From JABWCQ01 sp964530625 (GTDB lineage: Bacteria > Electryoneota > RPQS01), in assembly GCA_964530625.1 (NCBI GenBank), contig CAZHAK010000004.1, forward strand, positions 95,785 to 159,784: a stretch of 64,000 nucleotides of DNA. The letters run 5' to 3'. The stretch's first letter is position 1. The number at the start of each line of letters is the position of its first letter. The notes under the pieces were generated by a model, which had not been told where the DNA came from, did no database searches, and worked only from the letters and a program-made list of their open reading frames with translations. The position numbers and the translations under genes were made by a program. Positions 27,390 through 36,526 of the stretch are shown here, one piece after another.

Positions 27390-30300
27390 TGCTGAAGTGG
27401 ATGACAAGACTGCTACTGTGGCCCATCGCCTTGATTTGTGTGTTGGTTGTCGCAGCGTTTTTCTTGCTTCAACAAGACTTCGCGCAGCAATACATCATCC
27501 GACACGCTTTGGAAATTGTAAACCGTGACTTTGTCGGCAGCATGCATGTTGAGCATGTTTCGGTCAGCTTGAACGGCAGCGTGCAAGTGCGCGGTTTCGT
27601 CTTGCGGGATGAGGCAGACGTGACGATTTTGACCGCCGATCGCGTGCAAGTGCGACTGGCGCCGTGGGATTTGCTGCGTGGACGAGTGCATGTCTTGCAG
27701 GCGGATTTGCACGGTCTGCGCGGATCGTTCGTCATGAACAATGGTGAGATCAACATTGCGCGCGCCTTTGAACCTGCGCATCCCGTCGCAGATGATACCT
27801 CCGCGACACCCGCCTCGGCGTGGGTAAGATTGGATCGTCTGTCCTTCACTCTCGACTCGCTGGCCGTCTCAGTGGACAGTTCGTTCGCCAAAGTGTTCAG
27901 CGATCATCGCGTGATCGGCGACGCGCTGATAACCGACTCCGTGATTACCTATGATCTCACCGTTGCCGTCACAAACGCCTTTGAACTGCAAAGCGCCGGT
28001 GTTGTGCGGCACTACTCAGACTCGCTGCTCTCCACAGATATTCACTTCACCGGATCGTCACAGTACGTGAAGTCCAACTGGAGTCCTGAGTTTCCTGATA
28101 TAGGAAAGTTGAGCGTTACTTCAAGAGTGCTTGTAGAGCCATCCCGTATCACATCGGTCTTTGATATTGCGTCGGAGATACTCGGAGAGCTTCGCGGTGA
28201 GATTGAAATTGACGACTATGCGGACACTCCGAGTGTCTCGCTGGGCGCGTCGTTCCGCGATATTGATTTGTCCGCGTGGATCGGCGATTCCATTGCTCAT
28301 CAATTCAGCGGCAGGGCGTCGCTGACCAAATCGAAGTCTCCTGAGTGGACAAACGATTGGTCGGGGCGCATCGAATTGGACAATTCTTACTGGGACCACA
28401 TAAAGCTTGATGCCGACGTCGAAGCTGAACTCTTCGCGCAAGCGGCCACACTCTCGGGAGAGATTCGCACGAATGCCGGTTCCATTAACTTGAGTGTGCG
28501 TTCGGAAGGTTTAAGCCCCGATTCACTGAGCCTATCAGGTCACGCGACTTTGAAGGACGCGACTCTGCACGCCTTCGTTCCCGAAATTCCGGATTCACTT
28601 TCGCCGCTCTCCGGTACTGCGGAGTTTTCCTACCACAGTTACCCGCACAAAGAACACGCGGCAGAGGCGCGTGTGCAACTCGGCGCCGTTTCTTTGGGTC
28701 GTTACAAGCTCGACAGCCTGACGTTTGCCGCGACTCTGGATGGCACCACTTTCACGCTGGATTCCACGAGAATCAAAATGGGCAGCGCATCCGCTTGGCT
28801 GTTCGCGCGCGGAGACTACACGCAGCACATCGCCTCCGAAATCTCTGCGGATATTCCCTATATCGAGGAGTTACGCGGTCTCATTACTCCTTATTTTCCG
28901 CATGTAGATTCTTTGTCCGGCGATGTTTCGCTGGAACTTGCAACACTCTTGACCTTAGCTCAGGACTCCCTTTCGGATGTCTCCCTGAAGGGCAAACTAA
29001 AGAGCAAGCAGCTTACTTTCGGCGAAATCACAGCGCACACCATCGAAGTCCAAATTGACACGGTTGCGCTTTCGACAGAACAAATGGAGGCCGAGTTGAC
29101 CTGCGACTCCTTAGTAATCGCAGAAGAAACCATCACGCCCATTACCTTATCCTTGAGCGGTTCATGGATGTCGCCGGAGTTCGCCTGCTTCTTTGCCGCG
29201 CGCGGGGATACATTGGAAGTTGACGCGTCGGGAACGCTGGATGTTTCCCGTGAGCCGCATTCTGTCGAAATCATGCAGCTTGCGCTGAATCTTTTCGGCA
29301 CACAGTGGCGCAACGATTTTCCCGTTGTAGTTTCATTTGACAGTCTGCACTATGAAATTGAGGCGTTGATTCTGCGCTCCGACTATGGTGTGCTGCGCGC
29401 CACAGGTTATCTTGAAAATCCCGGTCAGCAGGATTTGGTGGTGGAGTTCTCCGGATTGGAAACTGGCCGGCTCGCACCGATCCTAAGAATGGAGTTGCCC
29501 GACGGCGATCTGAACTTGCGCCTGCAGCTCTCAGGCTCAGACTCCGCCATGACCGGAGACTTTGAAGTGGTGCTGGACAGCGTGTCGTACATGAAGTCCG
29601 CGCTGGCTGACAGGATGAAGTTCAGCGCGTCGCTTGACGCAACCGGAAAACTTTTTGCCGATGCGATTTACGTTTGGTTTGCAGACACCGTACTGTCCGC
29701 CCATGCCGATATTCCCGCTACGTTCTCGATGCAAAAAGGATTCGTCATCTCAAAAGACGAACAGCTTGCAGGCGCCCTGCGCGTGGACTCGCTTCCGATT
29801 GGAAGATTTAAACCGTGGATGTCAGCCGGAACTCAGTTGGACGGATTCTTCACCACCGATCTCGCCTTGCAAGGCACGATTCAAAGGCCGGATTGGAGAG
29901 GTGATTTGGAACTCGACGACGGCTTCTATCGCGACTCCCGCTACGGCATCGCCTACAAGTGGATTGTGTTGGACGCTGACTTGCGCCGCGATTCGCTCGT
30001 GATTCACACGTTTCGCGCAACCAGCCGCGGCACGATTACCGGAACGGGATTCGCGCGACTCGGCGTGCCGTGGCCCGAAGAACTCGATTTGAAACTACAC
30101 TTTGATAAGTTCGAAGCAGTTTCCTCGCGGCGGCAAAAAGCGCGGCTGGACGGCGAAGTGACTTTGAGCGGCCCGTTCAATTCGCTGAATGCCGAAGGCA
30201 AGCTAACTATTCAGGAAGGACTCTATCGTCTGACACAAGCCGCCACCAAAACGATTGAACACGTAGACCTCGATAGTGTCCTGGCCGGATTGCGCGGCGA

Positions 30301-31090
30301 CACACTCGCTAAAGGATTTGATTCGGATAAATTTTATCGCTCCATGTCACATGATCTCGTTATTTCTATTCCGGGTAACTTCTGGATTCGCGGAGCGGGT
30401 TTGAACATCGAGCTTGCCGGAGAACTCAGGCTTGAAAAGGACCATCGGCTTGAACCGTCGGCAAATGGTGAGATTACGATTCGCAACGGCACAGTCAAAT
30501 TCTATGGGCAAGAGTTGCGCATCGAGGATAACTCGTCGTTGCGATTTGACGGACCACCGACCACTCCTGAATTGAATATCTCCGCAATCTACAAAGGAGT
30601 CGAGCGCGAACGTGGTTATGAAGTCACCGTCAAATTGACCGGTACGCCCGACAAATCAGCCGCCGAATTCAGCGGACGCTTCGACGACGGCTCGGTAATG
30701 TCCGAAGATGAAGCGATCCAAAGACTTTTGCCGTTTGCAAGCACCGGTGACGGCAGCGGATTCAGTGCCGAACAATCCGTCGTGGATGCCGCGAGTGGTC
30801 AAGTCTCCGATATCGTTTCAAAAGCTTCAGGCCTTGACGTGTTCGAGTTTCGACCGGGGCCGGGCGGACTAAGTGATCTTTCGAGCGGCCAGCTTGAATT
30901 GGGAACGTATGTCACGGATCGATTGTTTGTGCGCGTCTTTCAACCCATCGAGGATCCGCGCTCAGGGCAAAAAGTGTCGATTGATTATCGTTTACTGGAT
31001 TGGATGAAAATCACTGCCGAGCAGGAGTCGCAAGGACAGAGTTCCACCAGCAGTTCGTTTACGGTTTATCTTCAATTTGAGTGGCGATGA
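27389..31090 (+). CDS. TamB-like translocation / AsmA-type lipid-bridge protein
   Basis: The correct start is the ATG at 27389 overlapping the tamA stop; earlier in-frame codons merely read the tamA gene in another frame. The 1233-residue product has an N-terminal membrane helix (LLLWPIALICVLVVAAFFLL), a very long stretch of beta repeats with periodic hydrophobic residues as in AsmA-like bridge proteins, and the conserved C-terminal TamB domain (DUF490; about residues 980-1233, INIELAGEL-like motif LNIELAGELRLEK, NISAIYKGVERERGY, ending VSIDYRLLDWM ... TVYLQFEWR). It spans the periplasm and is thought to move phospholipid or help barrel assembly with TamA. Confidence 0.88.
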   Translation: MLKWMTRLLLWPIALICVLVVAAFFLLQQDFAQQYIIRHALEIVNRDFVGSMHVEHVSVSLNGSVQVRGFVLRDEADVTILTADRVQVRLAPWDLLRGRVHVLQADLHGLRGSFVMNNGEINIARAFEPAHPVADDTSATPASAWVRLDRLSFTLDSLAVSVDSSFAKVFSDHRVIGDALITDSVITYDLTVAVTNAFELQSAGVVRHYSDSLLSTDIHFTGSSQYVKSNWSPEFPDIGKLSVTSRVLVEPSRITSVFDIASEILGELRGEIEIDDYADTPSVSLGASFRDIDLSAWIGDSIAHQFSGRASLTKSKSPEWTNDWSGRIELDNSYWDHIKLDADVEAELFAQAATLSGEIRTNAGSINLSVRSEGLSPDSLSLSGHATLKDATLHAFVPEIPDSLSPLSGTAEFSYHSYPHKEHAAEARVQLGAVSLGRYKLDSLTFAATLDGTTFTLDSTRIKMGSASAWLFARGDYTQHIASEISADIPYIEELRGLITPYFPHVDSLSGDVSLELATLLTLAQDSLSDVSLKGKLKSKQLTFGEITAHTIEVQIDTVALSTEQMEAELTCDSLVIAEETITPITLSLSGSWMSPEFACFFAARGDTLEVDASGTLDVSREPHSVEIMQLALNLFGTQWRNDFPVVVSFDSLHYEIEALILRSDYGVLRATGYLENPGQQDLVVEFSGLETGRLAPILRMELPDGDLNLRLQLSGSDSAMTGDFEVVLDSVSYMKSALADRMKFSASLDATGKLFADAIYVWFADTVLSAHADIPATFSMQKGFVISKDEQLAGALRVDSLPIGRFKPWMSAGTQLDGFFTTDLALQGTIQRPDWRGDLELDDGFYRDSRYGIAYKWIVLDADLRRDSLVIHTFRATSRGTITGTGFARLGVPWPEELDLKLHFDKFEAVSSRRQKARLDGEVTLSGPFNSLNAEGKLTIQEGLYRLTQAATKTIEHVDLDSVLAGLRGDTLAKGFDSDKFYRSMSHDLVISIPGNFWIRGAGLNIELAGELRLEKDHRLEPSANGEITIRNGTVKFYGQELRIEDNSSLRFDGPPTTPELNISAIYKGVERERGYEVTVKLTGTPDKSAAEFSGRFDDGSVMSEDEAIQRLLPFASTGDGSGFSAEQSVVDAASGQVSDIVSKASGLDVFEFRPGPGGLSDLSSGQLELGTYVTDRLFVRVFQPIEDPRSGQKVSIDYRLLDWMKITAEQESQGQSSTSSSFTVYLQFEWR

Positions 31091-32361
31091 AAATTGTTCT
31101 GCTGATTCTGCTGTTGTGTTCATCGCTGGTTGCTAATGCTGAGACGCCTTTTCGCGTCTCGAAAATCGTTCTGAGCGGCAATCGTGTGACCAAACCGTGG
31201 GTCATCGAGCGCGAATTGCGTTTTCAAGTTAATGATAGTATCTCGACTGCCGACCTCGAAAAGGCGAAGCTGCGGTTGTTGTCGTTGGCGATTTTCAATA
31301 ATGTGCGCGTCGAAAACGACGCGAACGGCGTTGTTACTGTGCATGTTTCCGAGCAGTTCCGTTTTATTCCGATCTTAAATGCTGATCCCGTTGAAGGATC
31401 GCTCAACGACGCGCTCAAAGACCCTGGAAGTCTCATGGATATCGTTGTGTTCACTGCGGGAGTCGCGGACATTAACCACCGTGGAAACGCCGGCATGGTT
31501 GGTGTGTTGACGGAGTTCGGCGCGCGCACAGGACTGAGTGTGCAGTATCGCACGCGCTGGTTGGCGCGCAACAAGCCTGTCGCTTTGCTCATGGGAGTAT
31601 ACTCGCTGAAAATTTCCGACCGTCATGCGTCCGTGAACGGACTCTCGCGCAGACTGCGAAACAACGGCGCGTATGTAGATGTCGCGACAAGGCGTGGAGC
31701 CGCTTCACGCCTCGGCATTCAACTGCGCTTTGATCACGTCGAAGAGCGGGACACTGCGCCCGCTGCTGGCTATCGTCATGACGTCGGATGGGTGTCGCCG
31801 TATTTTATTTTAGACCGACGCGATTTGGAATGGTATCCGACGAACGGGATGTTTATGCGCGGCGATGTGGACCAAGCCTTCGGCTCGGTGCAGTTCGTGC
31901 GCTCCCGATTGTCCGCCTCAACTTATCTTCCGTTCACAAAAGGTCTGCGACCGTTCGTGCTGGCCGCGCGCGCCTATGGCGGAACATTGCAGGACGCGAC
32001 TCCTCCCTGGGCCCGCTACTACTTTGGATTCAGTGATAAATTTCGCGGCTACGCAAGCACGCAAATCGAAGCCGCCAATTTCTTGGCCGGTGAGCTTGAG
32101 TTACGTTTCCCCATCACCCGCGAAGTCACCTACGACGTGCCGCTCGTCGGACGCTACGGCGAAGATATTCCTTTCTGGCTGGGCGGCGCGCTGTTTTTTG
32201 AGCGCGCGCAAACGCAGCTTGACGGAACACGCAACGATATTTACGCCTATGGCGCCGCGCTGCACGTGCGCTTCCCTTATGTGCAAGTTATTGAGATGAG
32301 CACCGCGTATAATCGTGAGAATGAACTTGATATCGTGTTTGAAACCGGAGTAAGATTCTAA
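31087..32361 (+). CDS. Second, short Omp85-like outer-membrane protein (one POTRA + barrel)
   Basis: The ATG at 31087 overlaps the tamB stop (ATGA), giving 424 residues. A signal peptide (MKIVLLILLLCSSLVANAE) is followed by one POTRA-like domain (FRVSKIVLSGNRVTKPWVIE, residues 22-95) and a barrel. The Omp85 motif is recognisable but weak (YYFGFSDKFRGYASTQIE). Typical TamA has three POTRAs and BamA five, so this is a reduced version. Its position in a translationally coupled run tamA, tamB, this gene suggests an accessory barrel to the TAM complex or a separate insertase. It precedes pyrD by 4 bases. Confidence 0.75.
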   Translation: MKIVLLILLLCSSLVANAETPFRVSKIVLSGNRVTKPWVIERELRFQVNDSISTADLEKAKLRLLSLAIFNNVRVENDANGVVTVHVSEQFRFIPILNADPVEGSLNDALKDPGSLMDIVVFTAGVADINHRGNAGMVGVLTEFGARTGLSVQYRTRWLARNKPVALLMGVYSLKISDRHASVNGLSRRLRNNGAYVDVATRRGAASRLGIQLRFDHVEERDTAPAAGYRHDVGWVSPYFILDRRDLEWYPTNGMFMRGDVDQAFGSVQFVRSRLSASTYLPFTKGLRPFVLAARAYGGTLQDATPPWARYYFGFSDKFRGYASTQIEAANFLAGELELRFPITREVTYDVPLVGRYGEDIPFWLGGALFFERAQTQLDGTRNDIYAYGAALHVRFPYVQVIEMSTAYNRENELDIVFETGVRF

Positions 32362-32365
32362 ACCG

Positions 32366-33370
32366 ATGTACGACTTTCTTAGACCGCTGTTGTTTTCAGG
32401 CGATCCCGAGCGCGTGCATGATCGCATGCTCAATTGGCTGGAACTTGCTGGCGAGAGTCCGCGTGGGCGCTCGCTGCTCTCGCGTATCGCAGGGAAATCA
32501 AAAGTTGTTCCGGTTCGCGCGATGGGCATATCGTTCAATCATCCTTTGGGTCTGGCCGCGGGATTCGACAAAGACGCGCGCGCGTTGCCTGCTTTGTTCG
32601 CCTTGAATTTTGCCTTCGTGGAGATCGGCACCGTCACCCCCCGCGCGCAAAACGGAAATCCCAAACCGCGCATCTGGCGATTTCCCGAAGCACACGCGCT
32701 GGTCAACGCATTGGGTTTTCCTGGCGAAGGCATGCTTGCCGTGCGCAAGCGATTGGAGCGATTACGCGAGCGGGAACTTCTCTCCCGTCCTGTCGGTATC
32801 AACATCGGCAAGAACGCCGCAACGCCTTTGGAGAATGCGCTCGACGATTATGCGGCTGTGCTGCGCGAGCTGCTTCCCTTCGGAGAATACTTTGTCGTCA
32901 ACGTCTCCTCGCCCAACACACCGGGCCTCAGAACTTTGCAGGAACCCGACACGCTGCGAGCACTGCTCTCTCCTTTGCAGGAGATTTCACGTGGTCAAAA
33001 ACCTTTGCTCTTAAAAATTTCGCCGGACTTGGCGGATGATGATATTGTGATTGCTGCGCGAGTCGTGAAGGAATTGAGGTTGTCGGGAATGGTGTGCGCG
33101 AACACATCTATCCGCCGCAACCTTGTTTCAAGAGCGTCCCCATTGAATCGCGGCGGGCTGTCCGGATATCCGATTTATCCGCGGATGATCGAATGCGTCA
33201 AACTTGCTCGACAGGAGCTTGCGGAAGAGGCAACCGTTATCGCCGTCGGGGGAATTGATTCGGCACAGCGTGTAGAAGAGGCTCTTGCTTCAGGCGCGAA
33301 TCTTGTGCAGCTCTACACGCCGTTCATCTATCAGGGGCCGCGCGTCGTGAAAAGGCTGATTGGAGAGTAA
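32366..33370 (+). CDS. pyrD: Dihydroorotate dehydrogenase (quinone), class 2
   Basis: The 334-residue enzyme oxidises dihydroorotate to orotate in pyrimidine synthesis, passing electrons through FMN to membrane quinone. Diagnostic features are the N-terminal amphipathic helix region (YDFLRPLLFSGDPERVHDRML), GLAAGFDKDA (FMN site), EIGTVTPRAQNGNPKPR, the class-2 catalytic Ser in NVSSPNTPGLR, LLLKISPDL, ANTSIRR and AVGGIDS. It lies 4 bases after the short Omp85 gene and 1 base before the TPR lipoprotein, so it shares the TAM operon; that linkage looks like genomic convenience and not functional coupling. Confidence 0.95.
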   Translation: MYDFLRPLLFSGDPERVHDRMLNWLELAGESPRGRSLLSRIAGKSKVVPVRAMGISFNHPLGLAAGFDKDARALPALFALNFAFVEIGTVTPRAQNGNPKPRIWRFPEAHALVNALGFPGEGMLAVRKRLERLRERELLSRPVGINIGKNAATPLENALDDYAAVLRELLPFGEYFVVNVSSPNTPGLRTLQEPDTLRALLSPLQEISRGQKPLLLKISPDLADDDIVIAARVVKELRLSGMVCANTSIRRNLVSRASPLNRGGLSGYPIYPRMIECVKLARQELAEEATVIAVGGIDSAQRVEEALASGANLVQLYTPFIYQGPRVVKRLIGE

Positions 33371-33371
33371 A

Positions 33372-33887
33372 ATGATTCCGTTGATTACATTGTTTGCATT
33401 CTTGATTTTGTCGTGCGGAAAGGCGGACCATTCGCAGCCGGGTGTGCAGCATATTCCCGCGACTCAAGCGGATGATTCGCTTTTCTTGGCCGACGACTAT
33501 GAAGAGTTGGGATGGGATCAATACTCCTATGAAGACTACGATTCAGGCTTAGTGCTGTTTGACTCCGCGTTGAAATACAATCCCAAACACTCGCAAGCCT
33601 GGCACGGACGCGCACTCATGCTGGACAATCTCGACCGTGATTCAGAAGCCGAAATAGCCTATCAAAACGCAGAAAAGTTCAACCCGCACAACAAGCAAGC
33701 GATTTGGCATCTGGGCTGCATGTATGCCAAAGCCGGTAAAAAAGAGCAGGCGCTTCGTCAACTCCGCACAGTCGTCGCACTCGATTCAAACTACGCGATT
33801 GGAGTGCGCACCGAAAGCTGTTGGACTGGTTTATGGCATGACACGGATTTTCTTGAAATCGTAGGAGTGCTTGACTCCGCCGAGTAG
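33372..33887 (+). CDS. TPR-repeat lipoprotein
   Basis: Starting at the ATG one base after the pyrD stop, with GGAGAG just upstream, the product has 171 residues. The signal peptide ends in a lipobox (FLILSCGK, Cys 15), so it should be lipid-anchored. Two or three TPR motifs follow (YEDYDSGLVLFDSALKYNPKHSQAWHGRALML, split here by DNLDRDSEAEIAYQNAEKFN, then HLGCMYAKAGKKEQALRQLR). Such lipoproteins scaffold complexes; being last in the TAM operon it may work with the Omp85/TamB proteins, which is an inference. A terminator follows 26 bases later. Confidence 0.75.
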   Translation: MIPLITLFAFLILSCGKADHSQPGVQHIPATQADDSLFLADDYEELGWDQYSYEDYDSGLVLFDSALKYNPKHSQAWHGRALMLDNLDRDSEAEIAYQNAEKFNPHNKQAIWHLGCMYAKAGKKEQALRQLRTVVALDSNYAIGVRTESCWTGLWHDTDFLEIVGVLDSAE

Positions 33888-33912
33888 TTTCGCAACGCTG
33901 TATCAGATTATA

Positions 33913-33943
33913 AAAGCCCCCGGCAACGCGCCGGGGGCTTTAA
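33913..33943. terminator. Bidirectional terminator
   Basis: AAAGCCCCCGGC, loop AACGC, GCCGGGGGCTTT: a 12-bp perfect stem between convergent genes ending at 33887 (+) and 33965 (-). Confidence 0.85.
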
Positions 33944-33964
33944 TCATTCATTTAGAGAATCGAG

Positions 33965-35917
33965 CTACTTGCTCTTTTTCTTCTTGTCGCTCTTGGCTTT
34001 CTTGTTGTCCTTCGTGTTGCCCTTCGCGTTGCTCGGCGGATTGGAAACTCTGTGCTCAGCCAACAGAACTTCAAGCTCGTCCACCAATTCTTCAAACTTC
34101 TTCATCGCCGCTTCAATCGGAGCCGGTGACGACATATCCACGCCCGCACCCTTCAACAAATCCAACGGATACTTTGACGATCCGCCGCCCAAAAATCCGA
34201 GATAGTCCGCAAGTTCCTGCTCGCCGCCGTCCAGCACGCGCTCCGACAAAGCCAGCGCCGCTGACATCGAGGTCGCGTACTTATAGACATAGAAATTCGA
34301 GTAGAAGTGCGGAATCCTCAGCCATGTGTAGTCATACTGCGGATCAATCGTCACTGCCGGAGCATAGTATTGGGCCAAAACATTGTGATACAACTCATTC
34401 AAAGATTCCGCCGTCAATGGTTCGCCGCGCTCATACTTGCGGTGCATCTCAAGCTCAAACTCCGCAAACACCGTCTGACGAATCACCGTGCCGTGAATGT
34501 TGTCAATATACTGATTGACATACACCAAACGCTTCGCTGGATCCGTCTCCGTTTTGAGCAAGTAGTCCATCAACAGCGCTTCGTTAAACGTCGAAGCCAC
34601 TTCCGCGACAAAAATCGCGTACTCCGCGTAAATCTGCGGCTGATACTTATAGGTGTACCACGTGTGCATCGTGTGGCCGATTTCGTGCGCGTTTGTAAAC
34701 ACGTCGTCCAACGTGCCGTGATAGTTCAACAGCATGTAGGGATGGCTCTTATAGCTGCCCCACGAATAAGCACCGCTGCGCTTCGCCGGAGTTTCATAGA
34801 CATCCACCCAGCGATTATCATACGCGTAAGCCAGCGCCGTGCCGTATTCATCGCCCAACGGCTGCAGAGCGGTCTTAATCGCCGCTACTCCGTCTTCGTA
34901 ACTCCACTCAGGAGCGTCGCCGACGATCGGAGCGCTGAAATCATAAAAGTGAAGTTCGTCCAAGCCGAGCGCTTCCTTGCGCAGGTTGGAGTATTTCTGA
35001 AGCGGAGCAAGATGCGCCTTGACCGTTGTAATCAAATTCAGATAAACCGTCGTGTCCACGTTGTCGTTGTCCACGGCCATATGCAGCGCCGAACTGTAGC
35101 CGCGCGCGCGCGCCTGAAAGACTTCGGCGGCCACGTTCGCGCCCATCAAACTCGCGAACGTGTTCTTATACTTCGCGTACTCGTCGTGCAAAGTAATCGA
35201 GGCGTTGCGGCGAACTTCGGGATTGGTGGACTCCAAAAGAGCACGGTAGCGGCCCTCAGAAAGTTTCACCATGTTCCCGTCAGGATCCTCGACTTCAGGA
35301 AATTGAATATCCGTGTTGCGCAAGGCTTCTGCGGCGGATTCGGATTGCGTGACCATTTCATTAGTCATCGCCATCAGACGCTCTTCCGCGGTGGACAGCA
35401 CATACTGCTTCTGGCGCATGGCGTCGGCAATATATTGCTTGTAAAGATCGAAGCCCGGGACTTCCTTAAACCATTTGTCAATCGTAGCTTGAGGAATCGA
35501 GGTCAGCTCCGGCGAGAACCAGGAATTCGCTTGGCCAAACTTCGCCGCCAGTACGTCCGCGCGATCCCGCAAGTTAATGTAGGTGGCGTCGCGCGTGTCC
35601 AGATGGTGCGACATGTTCGCGTAGGTGTAGAGATTCTCGTTATGACCGCCGACTTCAACCATCAGGTCAAGATAAGCCTTCAAATCCTTGCCGGATTTGC
35701 TGACTTTACCCTTGTAAGCAGTAAGCTCCGGGATCTTTCCCTCTATCCAATCGTAGTCTTGATCCCAGGCCTCATTGTTGGGATACATGGCGGTCAAGTC
35801 CCACTTGTCCTTGTCGGCGATAGTCGATCGCTCCGGAATATCCGATGCTTGGGCGACCCATCCCAAAGCAATGACGGCTACTAAAACCCCGGTCATACGT
35901 GCAGTCCAACGGTTCAT
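33965..35917 (-). CDS. PepF-like oligoendopeptidase F (M3 family) with signal peptide
   Basis: The 650-residue protein belongs to the M3 oligoendopeptidase family: the zinc site is AHEIGHTMH (HEIGH) with the third ligand in the following EYAIFVAEVASTFNE, and the substrate-binding end motif RIPHFYSNFYVYKYATS is intact. Unlike cytoplasmic PepF it begins with a signal peptide (MTGVLVAVIALGWVAQASD), so it probably cleaves oligopeptides in the periplasm. The C-terminus carries a Lys-rich tail (NKKAKSDKKKKSK). AAGGAG lies about 10 bases upstream of the ATG. Together with the S9 and M14 peptidases this suggests a peptide-feeding lifestyle. Confidence 0.9.
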   Translation of the reverse strand: MNRWTARMTGVLVAVIALGWVAQASDIPERSTIADKDKWDLTAMYPNNEAWDQDYDWIEGKIPELTAYKGKVSKSGKDLKAYLDLMVEVGGHNENLYTYANMSHHLDTRDATYINLRDRADVLAAKFGQANSWFSPELTSIPQATIDKWFKEVPGFDLYKQYIADAMRQKQYVLSTAEERLMAMTNEMVTQSESAAEALRNTDIQFPEVEDPDGNMVKLSEGRYRALLESTNPEVRRNASITLHDEYAKYKNTFASLMGANVAAEVFQARARGYSSALHMAVDNDNVDTTVYLNLITTVKAHLAPLQKYSNLRKEALGLDELHFYDFSAPIVGDAPEWSYEDGVAAIKTALQPLGDEYGTALAYAYDNRWVDVYETPAKRSGAYSWGSYKSHPYMLLNYHGTLDDVFTNAHEIGHTMHTWYTYKYQPQIYAEYAIFVAEVASTFNEALLMDYLLKTETDPAKRLVYVNQYIDNIHGTVIRQTVFAEFELEMHRKYERGEPLTAESLNELYHNVLAQYYAPAVTIDPQYDYTWLRIPHFYSNFYVYKYATSMSAALALSERVLDGGEQELADYLGFLGGGSSKYPLDLLKGAGVDMSSPAPIEAAMKKFEELVDELEVLLAEHRVSNPPSNAKGNTKDNKKAKSDKKKKSK

Positions 35918-36526
35918 GCGCTATTCGCTCCTTAGAGGAAGTATGTTAGATAAAGCTGACTTCAGTACTCTTATAAAGACTGCATTTTAAGCCCTTTGTG
36001 GCAGAGTTGCAAGCCTGTTCTACAGATTTCTAAGAGTTGCCATATCTCTTTATTGTTTATTAGAGCTTTAGTCTTTTGAGCTGCTATCAAACTTAGAGGC
36101 TTGAGAGGCGTCAGAAACTCAAACCGGGCGTGTCAGTTGTGTTCATTTGCTGTATTATCGAGCAATTGCAACCGCAAAGTGGCATCTAACATTTTGCAGT
36201 TGTGTGTCGAACAATCTTGACACTACATCCGGAAGTTGCCATATTACTATTCGGATGCATTCAGCCGTGCAGCGAAGATAGGGACGAATAATTGGAGTGA
36301 GAAGTCGGAATACTTGATACAATGTTTTGATTGCTATGGATTTACAATCGCATGCCTCGGCGGATGGCGACACAAACCCTCGATTTTTTTCGAGGGTTTG
36401 TTGTTTTCTGTAAATTAATTCCGTTGACCCGTTAATCTATTGATTTGTATTCATTTCGTCATTATATTCAGACTTCTAAATCGAAATCTTTTCAGGTTTT
36501 TAAGCAATCCAACTAACGGAAAAAAC
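35918..36526. other. 609-bp gene-free stretch, AT-rich
   Basis: I see no gene-like reading frame here. The stretch is richer in A+T than its neighbours. It holds the promoter of the PepF-like gene on its left, a terminator-like hairpin at 36372 and, presumably, the promoter of the beta-helix gene just before 36527. An undetected small RNA ending at the hairpin is possible. Confidence 0.5.
36372..36405 (+). terminator. Orphan terminator-like hairpin
   Basis: ACAAACCCTCG, T-rich loop, CGAGGGTTTGT followed by TGTTTTC: an 11-bp perfect stem with a U-tract on the plus strand. No plus-strand gene ends nearby, so it would terminate a small RNA or act as an attenuator ahead of the 36527 gene. Confidence 0.6.

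Noticed and set aside
34307..35884. A 525-codon open frame antisense to the PepF-like gene
   Set aside because: Arg/His/Val-rich composition typical of shadow frames, no signal for translation, and the opposite strand is a complete peptidase.
35918..36526. tRNA or small-RNA gene in the AT-rich gap
   Set aside because: I could not fold a cloverleaf from any stretch read, and nothing matches a known RNA; only the hairpin at 36372 is convincing.
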